Assembly: GCF_009749405.1 (NCBI RefSeq)
Contig: NZ_WBIQ01000005.1
Span: 186,001 to 250,000 of the forward strand
Length of the DNA: 64,000 nucleotides
From: Agromyces lapidis
GTDB taxonomy: Bacteria; Actinomycetota; Actinomycetes; Actinomycetales; Microbacteriaceae
Direction of reading: 5' to 3'
The notes under the pieces were generated by a model. That model was not told the origin of the DNA. It was given only the letters and a program-made list of their open reading frames with translations, and searched no databases. A program made the position numbers and the translations under genes. How positions within the stretch are numbered: the first letter of the stretch is position 1; every line of letters starts with the position of its first letter. Positions 1 through 8,532 of this stretch are shown here, piece after piece.

Positions 1-1
1 G

Positions 2-478
2 GCGGAGCCCACCGCCGCGCCCACTGCGGCGCCGACGACCTCGGCGAGCGCGACACCGACCGACTCCCCGGCACCGACCTCCGTCGCCGTCACCTGCGAC
101 ACCGTCCTCGCCCCCGAGGCGTACGCGCAGCTCGAGAGCGACGGGCTCACACCCCGCGATCCGATCGCGCACACCGAGTTCATGGGCGCGATGCTCGACG
201 CCGGCGCACTCGGCTGCCGCTGGGGCAAAGAGGCGACCGACCTCTCGCTGGATGTCGCGCGACTGACCGTCGACGACGCCACCTGGCCCGAATGGGAGGT
301 CGCGCTCACCGCGGCGGGCTACACCTTGACCGACGACCCCGTCCCCGGTGCATACACGGGGCCGGTCGACCCCGGCACCGGCCTGAGCCCCGTCGTCGTC
401 AAGACCGACGACGCGATCGTCTACGTCGGTGCGCCCGTCTTCGCGGGCTGGATCGCCTCGCCCGACGAGAGCGAGTGA
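2..478 (+). CDS. Secreted or lipid-anchored hypothetical protein, 5' end outside the window
   Basis: The frame is open from the window edge to TGA at 476-478, so the N-terminus, with any signal peptide, is missing. The first 27 visible residues are a Pro/Thr/Ala/Ser linker of the kind that separates a lipoprotein or transmembrane anchor from an extracellular domain. The folded part of about 130 residues has two cysteines (in VTCDT and LGCRW) that could form a disulfide, and many acidic residues. I do not recognise the family. Extracytoplasmic location is inferred from the linker alone. An internal ATG at 182 is not a convincing start because coding character continues upstream of it. Confidence 0.7.
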   Translation, partial: AEPTAAPTAAPTTSASATPTDSPAPTSVAVTCDTVLAPEAYAQLESDGLTPRDPIAHTEFMGAMLDAGALGCRWGKEATDLSLDVARLTVDDATWPEWEVALTAAGYTLTDDPVPGAYTGPVDPGTGLSPVVVKTDDAIVYVGAPVFAGWIASPDESE

Positions 479-572
479 GCCGGGCCGGCGCACGCTCGGA
501 CGTCACACGGCGCGGCCGGAGGCATCCGGCCTGATTGAATCGTCGGATGCGCCGAATCACCGTGACCGCCCG

Positions 573-1331
573 ATGAACCCGCTCGAGTTCGCCGCCCTCG
601 TGCTCGGCGGCATCGTCGCCGGCGGCATCAACTCGGTGGTCGGGTCGGGTTCGCTCGTGACCTTCCCGATCCTGCTCGCGTTCGGCTACCCGCCCGTGCT
701 TGCGAACGTCACGAACAACGTGGGCGTGCTGCCCGCCTCGCTCGTCGCCACGTTCGCGGGGCGTTCCGAGTTCCGCGGCGAGTGGCGCCGCCTCGGCGTC
801 TTCCTGTGCTTCTCCGCGGTGGGCGGCGTGACCGGCGCACTCCTGCTGCTGCAGCTGCCGAGTGAGGCGTTCGACATGATCGTGCCGGCGCTCATCGTGC
901 TGGCGCTGCTGCTCGTCGTCTTCGGACCGCGGATCAAGCGGTGGACGACCCGGCTGCACGGCCAGGCCGAGCACCACGACCATCCCGTCGCGACGATGGC
1001 GGTCGCCGGGCTCACGGCCGTCTACGGCGGCTACTTCGGGGCGGCGCAGGGCGTGCTGCTGCTGGCGCTGCTCTCGATCACGATGGCCGGATCGCTCGTT
1101 CGTGCGAACGCGTACAAGAACGCGATGGCCGCGACCGCGAACCTCGTCGCCGCGATCGTGTTCGTCGCCGTCACCGAGGTCGCCTGGCTCGCAGCGCTCG
1201 CGATCGCGGTCGGTGCGTTCGTCGGCGGGGCGCTCGGCGGTCGCTACGGCCGGTACATCCCGCAGACGGCGTACCGAACCGTGATCGTCGTGATCGGGCT
1301 CGCGGCGCTCGCTTACTTCATGGTGCGGTAG
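573..1331 (+). CDS. Sulfite exporter TauE/SafE family membrane protein
   Basis: This is a 252-residue polytopic membrane protein with about eight hydrophobic segments. The N-terminal repeat (GGIVAGGINSVVGSGSLVTF) has the glycine-rich first helix typical of TauE/SafE, and a second related half follows after a basic, His-containing loop near residues 118-135. Family members export small organosulfur or sulfite-type anions; the substrate here is unknown. The ATG at 573 is chosen because the family N-terminus begins with this hydrophobic helix; the frame is open further upstream. The 3' end overlaps by 14 bases the convergent TOPRIM gene on the other strand. Confidence 0.85.
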   Translation: MNPLEFAALVLGGIVAGGINSVVGSGSLVTFPILLAFGYPPVLANVTNNVGVLPASLVATFAGRSEFRGEWRRLGVFLCFSAVGGVTGALLLLQLPSEAFDMIVPALIVLALLLVVFGPRIKRWTTRLHGQAEHHDHPVATMAVAGLTAVYGGYFGAAQGVLLLALLSITMAGSLVRANAYKNAMAATANLVAAIVFVAVTEVAWLAALAIAVGAFVGGALGGRYGRYIPQTAYRTVIVVIGLAALAYFMVR

Positions 1332-1941
1332 GCCCGGGCGGCGCGACCCCGACCGCCGCGACGACGAGGGTCGCCATCGCGGCCGGGATGCGCGCCTCCT
1401 CGAGCGCGCCGACGAGGATCGGCGCGAACTGCGCCTTGCGACCCGCGTGGGTGCCCATGAAGCGGTGGAGTTGCGCGTCGAGCGCGCGCCCGCGCTGGAA
1501 CGGCTGCCGTTGGAAGGTTCGGAACCGCGCCAGTTCGCCCTGGTCGGCGAGCAGCTCCTCGACCCGGGCGGGACCGAGCGCGCGGATCAACTCGCCCTCG
1601 AGGTCGGGCTCGCACGAGTAGAACCCGCGTTCGTCGAGCGGTGCGCCCGTGCCTCCGAGCCCGGCGCCGTCGACGGCGCGGCGCACGTACGCGGTCTCGG
1701 CCGCATCGAAGAGGCCGAGCACGCGGCGGTGCGGACGGCCCGCGGGCCCGGTCTGCGCCTCTGCCGCGAGCGCGGCGAGGTGGTGGTGCAGGTTGGTCAC
1801 GCCGTGCATCGGGACGACGGCGACGTCGGCCGCCGCGAGGTCGGCGCCGAGGCGCACGGCGAGCGCCTCGAGGGCGAGGCGGTCGCTCTCGCCCTCGACG
1901 AGCACGACGGTGGATGCCTCGGCGATGACCACGTCCCGCAT
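1318..1941 (-). CDS. Small TOPRIM-domain protein (OLD-nuclease type)
   Basis: This 207-residue protein starts with a TOPRIM-like core: VVLVEGESDRLALEALA at residues 12-28 supplies the conserved acidic Glu, followed by VVPMHGVTNL and VLGLFDAAE, where the second acidic cluster of the fold is expected. Such domains bind divalent metal and act in topoisomerases, primases and OLD-family nucleases. Here the domain stands alone, with no ATPase partner next to it, so a nuclease role is only possible. A TAGGGT hexamer ends six bases before the ATG, which suggests a leaderless transcript and supports this start. Confidence 0.75.
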   Translation of the reverse strand: MRDVVIAEASTVVLVEGESDRLALEALAVRLGADLAAADVAVVPMHGVTNLHHHLAALAAEAQTGPAGRPHRRVLGLFDAAETAYVRRAVDGAGLGGTGAPLDERGFYSCEPDLEGELIRALGPARVEELLADQGELARFRTFQRQPFQRGRALDAQLHRFMGTHAGRKAQFAPILVGALEEARIPAAMATLVVAAVGVAPPGPTAP

Positions 1942-2052
1942 GGTGCGACCCTACTCCGCACGCCCGGCGCGCCTCCTGCTCGGGTCTACCGGCGGTGAGC
2001 GCGCGCGTCTAGAGTTCAGCACGTACGCAGGCCGGACGATGACGGAGAACTC

Positions 2053-3576
2053 GTGAACAGGATGCGGGCACGACTGCTCGGCGGCGCGACCGTCGCGGCA
2101 CTGGCGTTCGGCGGTCTCGGCGCGATCGGCGCCGCCGCAGCCCCGAAGGGGCCGGGGCCCCGGTACACGGCGGGCGCCACCGGCGCCGGCGACGCGTACT
2201 TCCCGTTCGCGGGCAACGGCGGCTACGACGTGCGGCACTACGACCTCGACCTCGACTACACCCCGCCCGAGCCCGAGCCCGCACCCCTCGAGGGCGAGCT
2301 GCACGGCACCGCGACGATCGACCTCGTCGCGACCCAGGACCTCGACCGCTTCAACCTCGACCTCCGCGGCATGGAGGTCGAGTCCCTCACCGTGAACGGC
2401 AAGCGCGCGGCCGCCGTCGCGCCGCCCGCACCCGGTGCCGCCGTCGACGGTGCCGCGTACTGGCACGTGCAGGACGACGAGGCGCGCGTCTGGGAGCTCA
2501 CGGTGCAGCCCCGGCCGAAGCTCAAGGCGGGCCAGCACGCGCAGGTGGTGATCGAGTACGGCGGTGTCACGACGCGACCCGAGGACATCGAGGCGGCGCT
2601 GTACGGATGGGTGACGACGCGCGATGGCGCGATCGTCGCCAGCGAGCCCGACGGCTCGATGACCTGGTATCCCGTCAGCGACCACCAGACCGACAAGGCG
2701 AGCTACAGCTTCGCGATCACCGTGCCCGAGGGCAAGGTCGCCGTCGCCAACGGAATACAGCCGAGGCCAGAGGAGACGGCCGACGGCCTGACCACCTGGT
2801 ACTGGGATGCGCCCGACCAGCAGGCCAGCTACCTCACGACCGCCTCGGTCGGCGACTTCGAGCTCCGCGAGGCGACCTTCTCGGCGAGCGGGGTGCCCAT
2901 CATCGACGCGGTCGATCGAAACCTCTCGCCCGCCCGTCTCGCCACGACCAACGCGAGCCTCGCCCGGCAGGCCGCGATGATCGACTTCTTCGAGAGCCGC
3001 TTCGGACCGTACCCGTTCACTGCGTTCGGCTCGATCGTCGACGACGACTCCGTCGGCTACGCCCTCGAGACCCAGACCCGTCCGGTGTACTCCAGCCAGG
3101 CCGGTCAGGGAACCGTCGCGCACGAGCTGGCGCATCAGTGGTTCGGCGATGCCGTGAGCCCCGAGCGCTGGCAGGACATCTGGCTCAACGAGGGCTGGGC
3201 GACGTACGCGACCTGGATGTGGACCGAGCAGAACGGCGGCGCCACCGCGCAGCAGAGCTACAACACCTGGTACGACACCCCGCGGGCGGCCTCGTACTGG
3301 CAGCTGCAGATCGGCGACCCGGGGCCGCTCGGGCTGTTCGCCACGCAGGTCTACAACCGCGGCGCCGGCACCCTGCACGCGCTCCGCGTCGAGGTCGGCG
3401 ACGAGGCGTTCTTCGCGGGCGCCCGGCTCTGGCTCGAGCGCTACGACGACTCCGCGGCGACCGCCGACGATTTCCAGGCCGTCTACGAGGAGGTCTCGGG
3501 CGAAGACCTCGACGACTTCTTCGAGATCTGGCTCTTCGACCAGGTCAAGCCGCCGGCGACCTGGCGGCTGCCGTAG
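2053..3576 (+). CDS. Secreted M1-family metallopeptidase (aminopeptidase N-like)
   Basis: This 507-residue protein begins with a signal-peptide-like segment (basic MNRMRAR, then a hydrophobic alanine/glycine stretch). The zinc motif HELAH lies at residues 357-361 and the third ligand, in NEGWATY, at Glu380, giving HExxH-x18-E as in gluzincins of the M1 family. The domain order (beta-rich N-terminal half, catalytic half) fits, but the long C-terminal domain of full-size PepN (about 850 residues) is absent. It probably trims peptides outside the cell. The GTG start follows GGAG at a spacing of 8. The gene is probably monocistronic, because the next gene appears to have its own leaderless promoter. 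Confidence 0.9.
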   Translation: MNRMRARLLGGATVAALAFGGLGAIGAAAAPKGPGPRYTAGATGAGDAYFPFAGNGGYDVRHYDLDLDYTPPEPEPAPLEGELHGTATIDLVATQDLDRFNLDLRGMEVESLTVNGKRAAAVAPPAPGAAVDGAAYWHVQDDEARVWELTVQPRPKLKAGQHAQVVIEYGGVTTRPEDIEAALYGWVTTRDGAIVASEPDGSMTWYPVSDHQTDKASYSFAITVPEGKVAVANGIQPRPEETADGLTTWYWDAPDQQASYLTTASVGDFELREATFSASGVPIIDAVDRNLSPARLATTNASLARQAAMIDFFESRFGPYPFTAFGSIVDDDSVGYALETQTRPVYSSQAGQGTVAHELAHQWFGDAVSPERWQDIWLNEGWATYATWMWTEQNGGATAQQSYNTWYDTPRAASYWQLQIGDPGPLGLFATQVYNRGAGTLHALRVEVGDEAFFAGARLWLERYDDSAATADDFQAVYEEVSGEDLDDFFEIWLFDQVKPPATWRLP

Positions 3577-3595
3577 TCGCCTCGGCCGCCGGACC

Positions 3596-3610
3596 TACGA
3601 TGACGGGATG
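3596..3610 (+). promoter_or_regulatory. Leaderless-type -10 element and start codon
   Basis: TACGAT is followed by exactly six bases and then the ATG of the methyltransferase gene. At that spacing the transcription start would fall on the A of the ATG. The same geometry recurs at several other genes in this window, which is why I read it as a promoter. Confidence 0.5.
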
Positions 3611-4285
3611 ACCCGCGCTTCCGTGCCCGCCACCGCACCCGAGCCCGGCAGCGCCGCCGACGTCGTGCGCTCGTGGGACGCGCGCGCCGACCACTACCTC
3701 GAGCTGTTCCGCGACGAGCTCGAGGGCAAACCGCACGACCTCGCGCTGCTCGCCGACTTCGCCCGCCGCCTCGGCGAGGGCGCGCGCGTGCTCGACGTCG
3801 GGTGCGGGCCGTGCGGGCACGTCGCGGCCGCGCTCGACGCGCACGGGCTCGACGTCACCGGCCTCGACCTCTCACCGCGGTGCATCGAGCTCGCCCGTCG
3901 GGAACGGCCCGGGCTGCGATTCGAGCTCGGCGACCAGCGCGCGCTCGACCTCGACGCCCTCGGCGGTCCGTTCGACGGGATCGTCTCGAACTACTCGCTG
4001 CACGACCAGCCGAAGGCGCTGCTGCCGGGAACGTTCGCCGCATGGGCCGCCGCGCTGAACCCGGGCGGCCGCCTGCTCGTCGTGGCGAAGGAGGGCGATG
4101 CCGACGGCGTGGTCGCCGACCCGCTCGGCTCCGGCATCGCCGTGTACTGGGCCGAGGTCACCGCCGCAGAGCTCGCCGAAGCAGCCGAGGCGGCGGGGTT
4201 CACGGTCGAGCGACTCGCCGATCGCGCACCCTACGAGCAGGAGATCGCGTCGCAGCGGCTGTACCTCGAGGCATCCCTGCCCTGA
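3608..4285 (+). CDS. Class I SAM-dependent methyltransferase
   Basis: This is a 225-residue Rossmann-type methyltransferase. Motif I, VLDVGCGPCG, is at residues 61-70, and the acidic end of strand 2 (VTGLDLSPRCIELARR) is about 22 residues later. It matches the ubiE/COQ5-like Methyltransf_11/25 group. The acceptor substrate cannot be told from sequence. There is no Shine-Dalgarno sequence, and a -10-like TACGAT lies six bases upstream of the ATG, so translation is probably leaderless. The next genes follow after a 100-base gap with their own ribosome-binding site. Confidence 0.85.
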   Translation: MTRASVPATAPEPGSAADVVRSWDARADHYLELFRDELEGKPHDLALLADFARRLGEGARVLDVGCGPCGHVAAALDAHGLDVTGLDLSPRCIELARRERPGLRFELGDQRALDLDALGGPFDGIVSNYSLHDQPKALLPGTFAAWAAALNPGGRLLVVAKEGDADGVVADPLGSGIAVYWAEVTAAELAEAAEAAGFTVERLADRAPYEQEIASQRLYLEASLP

Positions 4286-4389
4286 GAATCGGGTCTGGAC
4301 GTCGGCCGCCGCGCGCCCTAGACTTCCCAAGCCGCGTGCATCGCGCGGAATCGGGTCCGGAGCGTCCGGCTGAAGGAGAGGAGACGACC

Positions 4390-4449
4390 ATGGCTGTCTT
4401 CGTCATGCACCTCGACATCCCTTCATCCTGCGAGGCCCTCAGCCGCTAG
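4390..4449 (+). CDS. Putative 19-residue leader peptide upstream of the RIO-type kinase
   Basis: The ORF reads MAVFVMHLDIPSSCEALSR and is preceded by a strong purine-rich ribosome-binding site (AAGGAGAGGAG), better than that of most genes in the window. It ends 11 bases before the GTG of the kinase gene. The region after its stop codon can fold into hairpins that would hide the kinase initiation site (4459-4489). Size and layout resemble ribosome-stalling leader peptides, but regulation by stalling is inference. Whether the peptide is conserved in relatives would decide if it is real. Confidence 0.5.
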   Translation: MAVFVMHLDIPSSCEALSR

Positions 4450-4458
4450 TCGCGGCCC

Positions 4459-4489
4459 GGTGGCCTCCGCAATCTTCGGAGAAACCACC
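4459..4489 (+). promoter_or_regulatory. Hairpin sequestering the kinase translation start
   Basis: GGTGG (4459-4463) can pair with CCACC (4485-4489), and CTCCG (4465-4469) with CGGAG (4477-4481), around a seven-base loop. The left arm contains the GTG at 4460. The right arm contains GGAG, a well-spaced Shine-Dalgarno sequence for the TTG at 4490. A second small stem, GCCGC-TAGTC-GCGGC at 4442-4456, overlaps the leader stop codon. The layout fits translational attenuation by the upstream leader peptide; the function is inferred. Confidence 0.45.
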
Positions 4490-5407
4490 TTGCATCTCAT
4501 CTCGTCACTCGACGAATCCGCTGTCGTGCGCTCGATCGTCACCGCACGCGACGCATCCACGCCCCTCACGACCCCGCGCTTCGACGCGGGCGACCTCGCC
4601 TTCCTCGACGCGGAACCCGGCGAGGGCCAACGCTGGTCGACCTGGCCGGCGACCACTCCCTCCGAGCGCGGCCCGGCGCCGCGACCCGACTGGCTCGTGA
4701 CCTCGGCCGCGGCGATCGACACCGAGCTCGGCATCGTGAAGACCGGCAAGGAAGCCGACCTCTCGCTCATCGAACGCGCCGTGCCGGGCGCCGACCCGCA
4801 GGTCGCCGGCAACTCGGTGCTGCTCGCGGCCAAACGGTACCGCGGCACCGAGCACAGCGACTTCCACCGCTCGACCGTCTACACCGAGGGCCGAGGCACC
4901 CGTCGCAGCCGCGACGCGCGCGCCCTCGCGAAGGGCACGACCTTCGGCCGCGAGGTCGCGCGGGTGCAGTGGGCGTACGCCGAGTTCGAGGCGCTGTCGC
5001 GGCTCACCGAACTCGGCGCGGCCGTGCCGTATCCGGTGCAGGTCGGCGGCACCGAGGTGCTCATGGAGTTCATCGGCGACGGCCGCGTCGCAGCGCCCCG
5101 GCTCGCGCAGGTGCGGGCGACGCCCGACGAACTGCGCGAGCTGTTCCACCAGATCGTCGGCTTCATGCACACGCTCGCCGCGGCGGGGCTCGCGCATGGC
5201 GACCTCTCGCCGTACAACCTGCTCGTGCACGAGGGGCGGGTGGTCGCGATCGATCTGCCCCAGGTCGTCGACCTCGTCTCGAACCCGCAGGGCTTCGACC
5301 TGTTGCACCGCGACTGCGTCAACGTGTGCTCGTGGTTCACGCGGCAGCGGCTCGAGTGCGACCCCGAAGAGCTGTTCGGCGAGCTCGTCGGCATGGTCGC
5401 GATGTGA
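4460..5407 (+). CDS. RIO1-family serine protein kinase
   Basis: This is a 315-residue RIO-type atypical kinase. The catalytic loop HGDLSPYN starts at residue 246, and the metal-binding segment AIDLPQVVDL takes the place of DFG. An ATP-lysine candidate lies in LLAAKRYRG, and GKEADLSLI matches the RIO nucleotide loop. Archaeal and eukaryotic relatives work in ribosome maturation; bacterial roles are little known. The start is either GTG 4460 or TTG 4490, ten codons on. TTG has the better ribosome-binding site (GGAG, spacing 8), and that site lies in a hairpin. The upstream leader ORF suggests regulated translation. Confidence 0.85.
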   Translation: MASAIFGETTLHLISSLDESAVVRSIVTARDASTPLTTPRFDAGDLAFLDAEPGEGQRWSTWPATTPSERGPAPRPDWLVTSAAAIDTELGIVKTGKEADLSLIERAVPGADPQVAGNSVLLAAKRYRGTEHSDFHRSTVYTEGRGTRRSRDARALAKGTTFGREVARVQWAYAEFEALSRLTELGAAVPYPVQVGGTEVLMEFIGDGRVAAPRLAQVRATPDELRELFHQIVGFMHTLAAAGLAHGDLSPYNLLVHEGRVVAIDLPQVVDLVSNPQGFDLLHRDCVNVCSWFTRQRLECDPEELFGELVGMVAM

Positions 5408-5551
5408 GCGCCGGCGGCGCGCGGGCGAGCGAGGCGACGTCGTGGATGCCTCGCCGCCCTGCGGCGCGGTAGTGTGCAACTCGATCGACGCGGATCGGCC
5501 CCCGGTGCGCGTCGTCACCACCCGTTCACCGGATGCCGGGAGACTGCCCCC

Positions 5552-6979
5552 ATGACCGACCCGACCGAGCACGGCGCGAACGACGCGTACGGCGCCGTCA
5601 GCGTTCCGCCCGCCACCGCCGACAGCGGCGCCATCCGCGTGATGGGGCTGCAGCGGCAGGAGGGGCGCAAGGTGCCGCGCCGCCAGGTCGTCTCGTGGGC
5701 GCTCTGGGACTGGGCGACGCAGCCGTTCAACTCGGTGATCCTCACCTTCGTCTTCACCGCGATCTACCTCACGAGCGGCACCTTCCTCGATCCGGCGGTC
5801 GCTGCGCTCGGCGAGGACGATCCCGCCTACGAACGCGGACTCGCCGAGCTCGCCTCGAGCCTCGGTTGGGCGATCACGATCGCCGGCATCCTCATCGCCG
5901 TGCTCGCGCCCGTGCTCGGCCAGCGCGCCGACGTCGCGGGCCGCCGCAAGGTCTGGCTCGGCGGCGCGACCGCCGCGCTCGTCGCGTGCATGCTCGCGCT
6001 GTTCTTCGTCGAGGGCTCGCCCGCGTACTTCGTGCTCGGCATCTCGCTCATCGCGGCGGGCACGGTCTTCAGCGAGATCGCGGGCGTCAACTACAACGCG
6101 ATGCTCGTGCAGGTCTCGACCCCGAAGACGGTCGGCAAGGTGTCGGGCCTCGGCTGGGGCCTCGGCTACATCGGCGGCATCGTGGCGCTCGTGCTCGTGG
6201 TCGTGGCGACGAGCTTCGACTGGTGGGGCATGCCGACCGACAACGGTCTCGCCTTCCGGGTGATCGCGGTCGGCTGCGCCATCTGGACCGTGATCTTCGC
6301 GTGGCCCGTGCTCGTCTACGTACCCGAGGCGCCGCCCGCACCGCGCGGCGAGCGGGTCTCGTTCTGGCGCAGCTACGTCGTGCTCGCGAAGGACATCACG
6401 GCGCTCTGGCGCGACTCGCGTCCGACGTTCTGGTTCCTGCTTGCGAGCGCGGTGTTCCGCGACGGACTCGCTGGCGTGTTCGCCTTCGGCGCGGTGATCG
6501 CCGCGGTCGCGTTCCATTTCAGCTCGAACGAGGTCATGATCTTCGGCATCGCGGCGAACCTGCTCGCGGGTGTCTCGACGATCGTCGCAGGCCGCTTCGA
6601 CGACCGGTTCGGTCCGCGCGCCGTCATCCTCACCGCGCTCGGCGGCCTGATCGTGGCCGGAATGCTGGTCTTCTTCCTGCACGACTCGGGCAAGCTCGTC
6701 TTCTGGATCTTCGGCCTCGTGCTCACCCTGTTCGTGGGGCCTGCGCAGGCGGCGTCGCGGTCGTTCCTCGCCCGGGTCACGCCCGCCGGCCGCGAGAGCG
6801 AGATCTTCGGCCTCTACGCGACGACGGGGCGCGCGGCGAGCTTCCTCTCGCCGATGCTCTGGGCCCTCTTCATCGCGCTGTTCGGCGCGACCTACTGGGG
6901 TGTGCTCGGCATCGTGCTCGTGATCGCGGCGGGCTTCGTGCTCATGCTCTACGTGAAGGTGCCCGAAGCGCAGCGCTGA
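5552..6979 (+). CDS. MFS transporter, UMF1/Atg22-like
   Basis: This 475-residue protein has about twelve hydrophobic helices. The N-terminal WALWDWATQPFNSVI signature is characteristic of the UMF1 branch of the major facilitator superfamily, related to the yeast vacuolar effluxer Atg22, and GQRADVAGRRKVWL is the usual loop 2-3 motif. Relatives are thought to export amino acids or other small solutes; the substrate is unknown. The ATG at 5552 is chosen because a GGGAG lies upstream and the preceding in-frame sequence is not protein-like. TAGTGT near 5469 may be the -10 element. The gene is transcribed toward a convergent regulator gene. Confidence 0.85.
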   Translation: MTDPTEHGANDAYGAVSVPPATADSGAIRVMGLQRQEGRKVPRRQVVSWALWDWATQPFNSVILTFVFTAIYLTSGTFLDPAVAALGEDDPAYERGLAELASSLGWAITIAGILIAVLAPVLGQRADVAGRRKVWLGGATAALVACMLALFFVEGSPAYFVLGISLIAAGTVFSEIAGVNYNAMLVQVSTPKTVGKVSGLGWGLGYIGGIVALVLVVVATSFDWWGMPTDNGLAFRVIAVGCAIWTVIFAWPVLVYVPEAPPAPRGERVSFWRSYVVLAKDITALWRDSRPTFWFLLASAVFRDGLAGVFAFGAVIAAVAFHFSSNEVMIFGIAANLLAGVSTIVAGRFDDRFGPRAVILTALGGLIVAGMLVFFLHDSGKLVFWIFGLVLTLFVGPAQAASRSFLARVTPAGRESEIFGLYATTGRAASFLSPMLWALFIALFGATYWGVLGIVLVIAAGFVLMLYVKVPEAQR

Positions 6980-7006
6980 GCGGCGCCCGGCCCGCTGCCC
7001 ACGTGA

Positions 7007-7615
7007 TCAGTCGCGCGGCCAGGCGGCGACGAAGCGGGTGAGCAGCCGGGCGAACTCGGCGGACTCCTCGGGGCTGAACCCGGCGAGCGCGGTCTCGACG
7101 GCGCCGCGGCGGGTGTCGCGGGCGCCGGCGAGCACGCGCCGGCCGGCTGCGGTGAGCACGATCGCGCTGCGGCGCGCGTCGGCCGGGTCGATCTCGCGGC
7201 GGGCGTGCCCCGCCTCGACGGCGGCCTGCACGAGCCGGCTCGCGCGAGGCTGGTCGACGCCGATCGCCTCGGCGAGCTGCCCGACCGACGGCGGCTGCGG
7301 CGCCGCCTCGAGCGCGTCGAGCAGCCGGAAGCGCGCCGCTTGCGCGAGCCCCGGACCGCCTCGGCCTCGGCGATGAGGCCGGCCCGCGGCATCCGCTTCG
7401 TGCTCGTGCGCGTGGTCGTGGTGCCCGTGGTGGTCGCCGTGCGGGCCGTGCCCGTGGTGCGGCCCGCCGCGCTCGCCGCGGCGCTGCAGCCGGCGGCGAC
7501 CCGCGTCGCGTCGCATCGCGACGAGCGCCGCCTCGACGGCGGCGACCGGGTCGGATGCCTCGGGGTCGCCCGCAGCTGGGTGTTCGCCGGGAGGGACTTG
7601 ACGGCCGTCATTCAT
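7007..7615 (-). CDS. MarR-type winged-helix regulator with a His-rich segment
   Basis: This 202-residue protein has a C-terminal winged-helix domain (about residues 90-200). RFRLLDALE..PPSVGQLAEAIGVDQPRASRLVQ forms the helix-turn-helix, and the ARREIDPADARRSAIVLT wing is typical of MarR. Before it, at residues 53-72, lies a His/Gly/Asp-rich tract with twelve histidines, so metal sensing or storage is plausible but unproven. The ATG at 7615 lies seven bases after a TACAAT on the minus strand, and there is no ribosome-binding site, so translation is probably leaderless. It is divergent from a second His-rich regulator, with palindromes between them. Confidence 0.8.
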   Translation of the reverse strand: MNDGRQVPPGEHPAAGDPEASDPVAAVEAALVAMRRDAGRRRLQRRGERGGPHHGHGPHGDHHGHHDHAHEHEADAAGRPHRRGRGGPGLAQAARFRLLDALEAAPQPPSVGQLAEAIGVDQPRASRLVQAAVEAGHARREIDPADARRSAIVLTAAGRRVLAGARDTRRGAVETALAGFSPEESAEFARLLTRFVAAWPRD

Positions 7616-7650
7616 GTATGTCATTGTACATATACATGTCATGCGACATG
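7613..7650. promoter_or_regulatory. Overlapping palindromes between two His-rich regulators
   Basis: CATGTAT (7613-7619) and ATACATG (7632-7638) form an inverted repeat with a 12-base spacer. CATGTC (7635-7640) and GACATG (7645-7650) form a second one, sharing an edge with the first. The region is strikingly AT-rich for this genome and overlaps the start codon and presumed -10 of the minus-strand regulator. It is a good operator candidate for that protein or its divergent neighbour. Confidence 0.5.
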
Positions 7651-7763
7651 CAATCGACCGGAGTCTCCGACCGCCCGCTCCATCGGCGCGGAGGAACTCG
7701 CAGCACCGGCGCGCCGCCAGAGCCGCCGACCCCGACGCGCGTCGCGTCACGAAAGGAACCACC

Positions 7764-8462
7764 ATGACCTCCCCTGAGAACACGCAGCACCCCACCCCCG
7801 CCCAGCGCCCCATCGGCTACTGGCTCCGCGTCGTCGACCGCAAGCTCGACGACGCCATGCTCGAGCTCTTCGCCGACGAAGGCATCACCCGACGCGACTG
7901 GCGACGGCTCAACGTCATCGCCGGCACCGTCGACGACGCGCGCCTGCGCGACAAGATCGCCGCGCACCCCGACCGCCTCGCACCCCTGGTCGAGCGCGGC
8001 TGGGTCACGGACGAGCCCGACGCACCGCGCCTCACCGAGGAGGGCGAGGCGTCGTACGCTGCGCTCCTCGAGCGCGTCACCGCGCTGCGCTCGCGTGTCG
8101 CGGGCTCCGTGACGCCCGAGGACTTCCAGACCACCCTCGACTCCCTCGAGGCGATCGCCCGCGAACTCGGCTGGTCCGAGGGCGAGCGGATGCCCCGGCA
8201 CCACCGCCGCGGCGAGAAGCACCGCGGTCGCGGGCACGAGCACGGGCACGGACACGGGCACCACGAGCACGGGCACGAGCACGGGCACCACGGGCACGGG
8301 CACCGCGGGCACGGGCACCGCGACTTCAACGGTCACCCGCACGAGCACCACCAGCACCCTCGACACGAGCACCACCACCGCCCTGCCCGCGGCGACCTCG
8401 GCCACGGCGCCCCGTGCGCCCATCCGCAGCGCTTCGCCGACCACCAGGGCCCCTGCCGGTGA
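7764..8462 (+). CDS. Winged-helix protein with a long histidine-rich tail
   Basis: This is a 232-residue protein. Residues 15-130 look like a MarR/PadR-type helical and winged-helix region (GYWLRVVDRKLDDAMLELF, then ITRRDWRRLNVIAGT). Residues 146-206 are a tail with runs of HGHGH, HEHG and HHGHGH, followed by two cysteines near the C-terminus. The tail resembles those of nickel or zinc chaperones and could hold several metal ions. AAAGGAA precedes the ATG at a spacing of 7. The protein may sense or buffer metal; no transporter gene is adjacent to show which one. Confidence 0.75.
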   Translation: MTSPENTQHPTPAQRPIGYWLRVVDRKLDDAMLELFADEGITRRDWRRLNVIAGTVDDARLRDKIAAHPDRLAPLVERGWVTDEPDAPRLTEEGEASYAALLERVTALRSRVAGSVTPEDFQTTLDSLEAIARELGWSEGERMPRHHRRGEKHRGRGHEHGHGHGHHEHGHEHGHHGHGHRGHGHRDFNGHPHEHHQHPRHEHHHRPARGDLGHGAPCAHPQRFADHQGPCR

Positions 8463-8503
8463 CCTGATCTCGACCACGCCAGGGGAGCCGCTGAGAATAC
8501 CCG

Positions 8504-8532
8504 TTGGCTCATGGGCCGCCGCAGGATAGTAT
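8504..8532 (+). promoter_or_regulatory. Sigma-70-type promoter of the VWA-domain gene
   Basis: TTGGCT (8504-8509) and TAGTAT (8527-8532) are separated by 17 bases, close to the housekeeping consensus. The implied transcript would have an untranslated leader of about 130 bases before the gene beginning near 8671. Confidence 0.5.
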
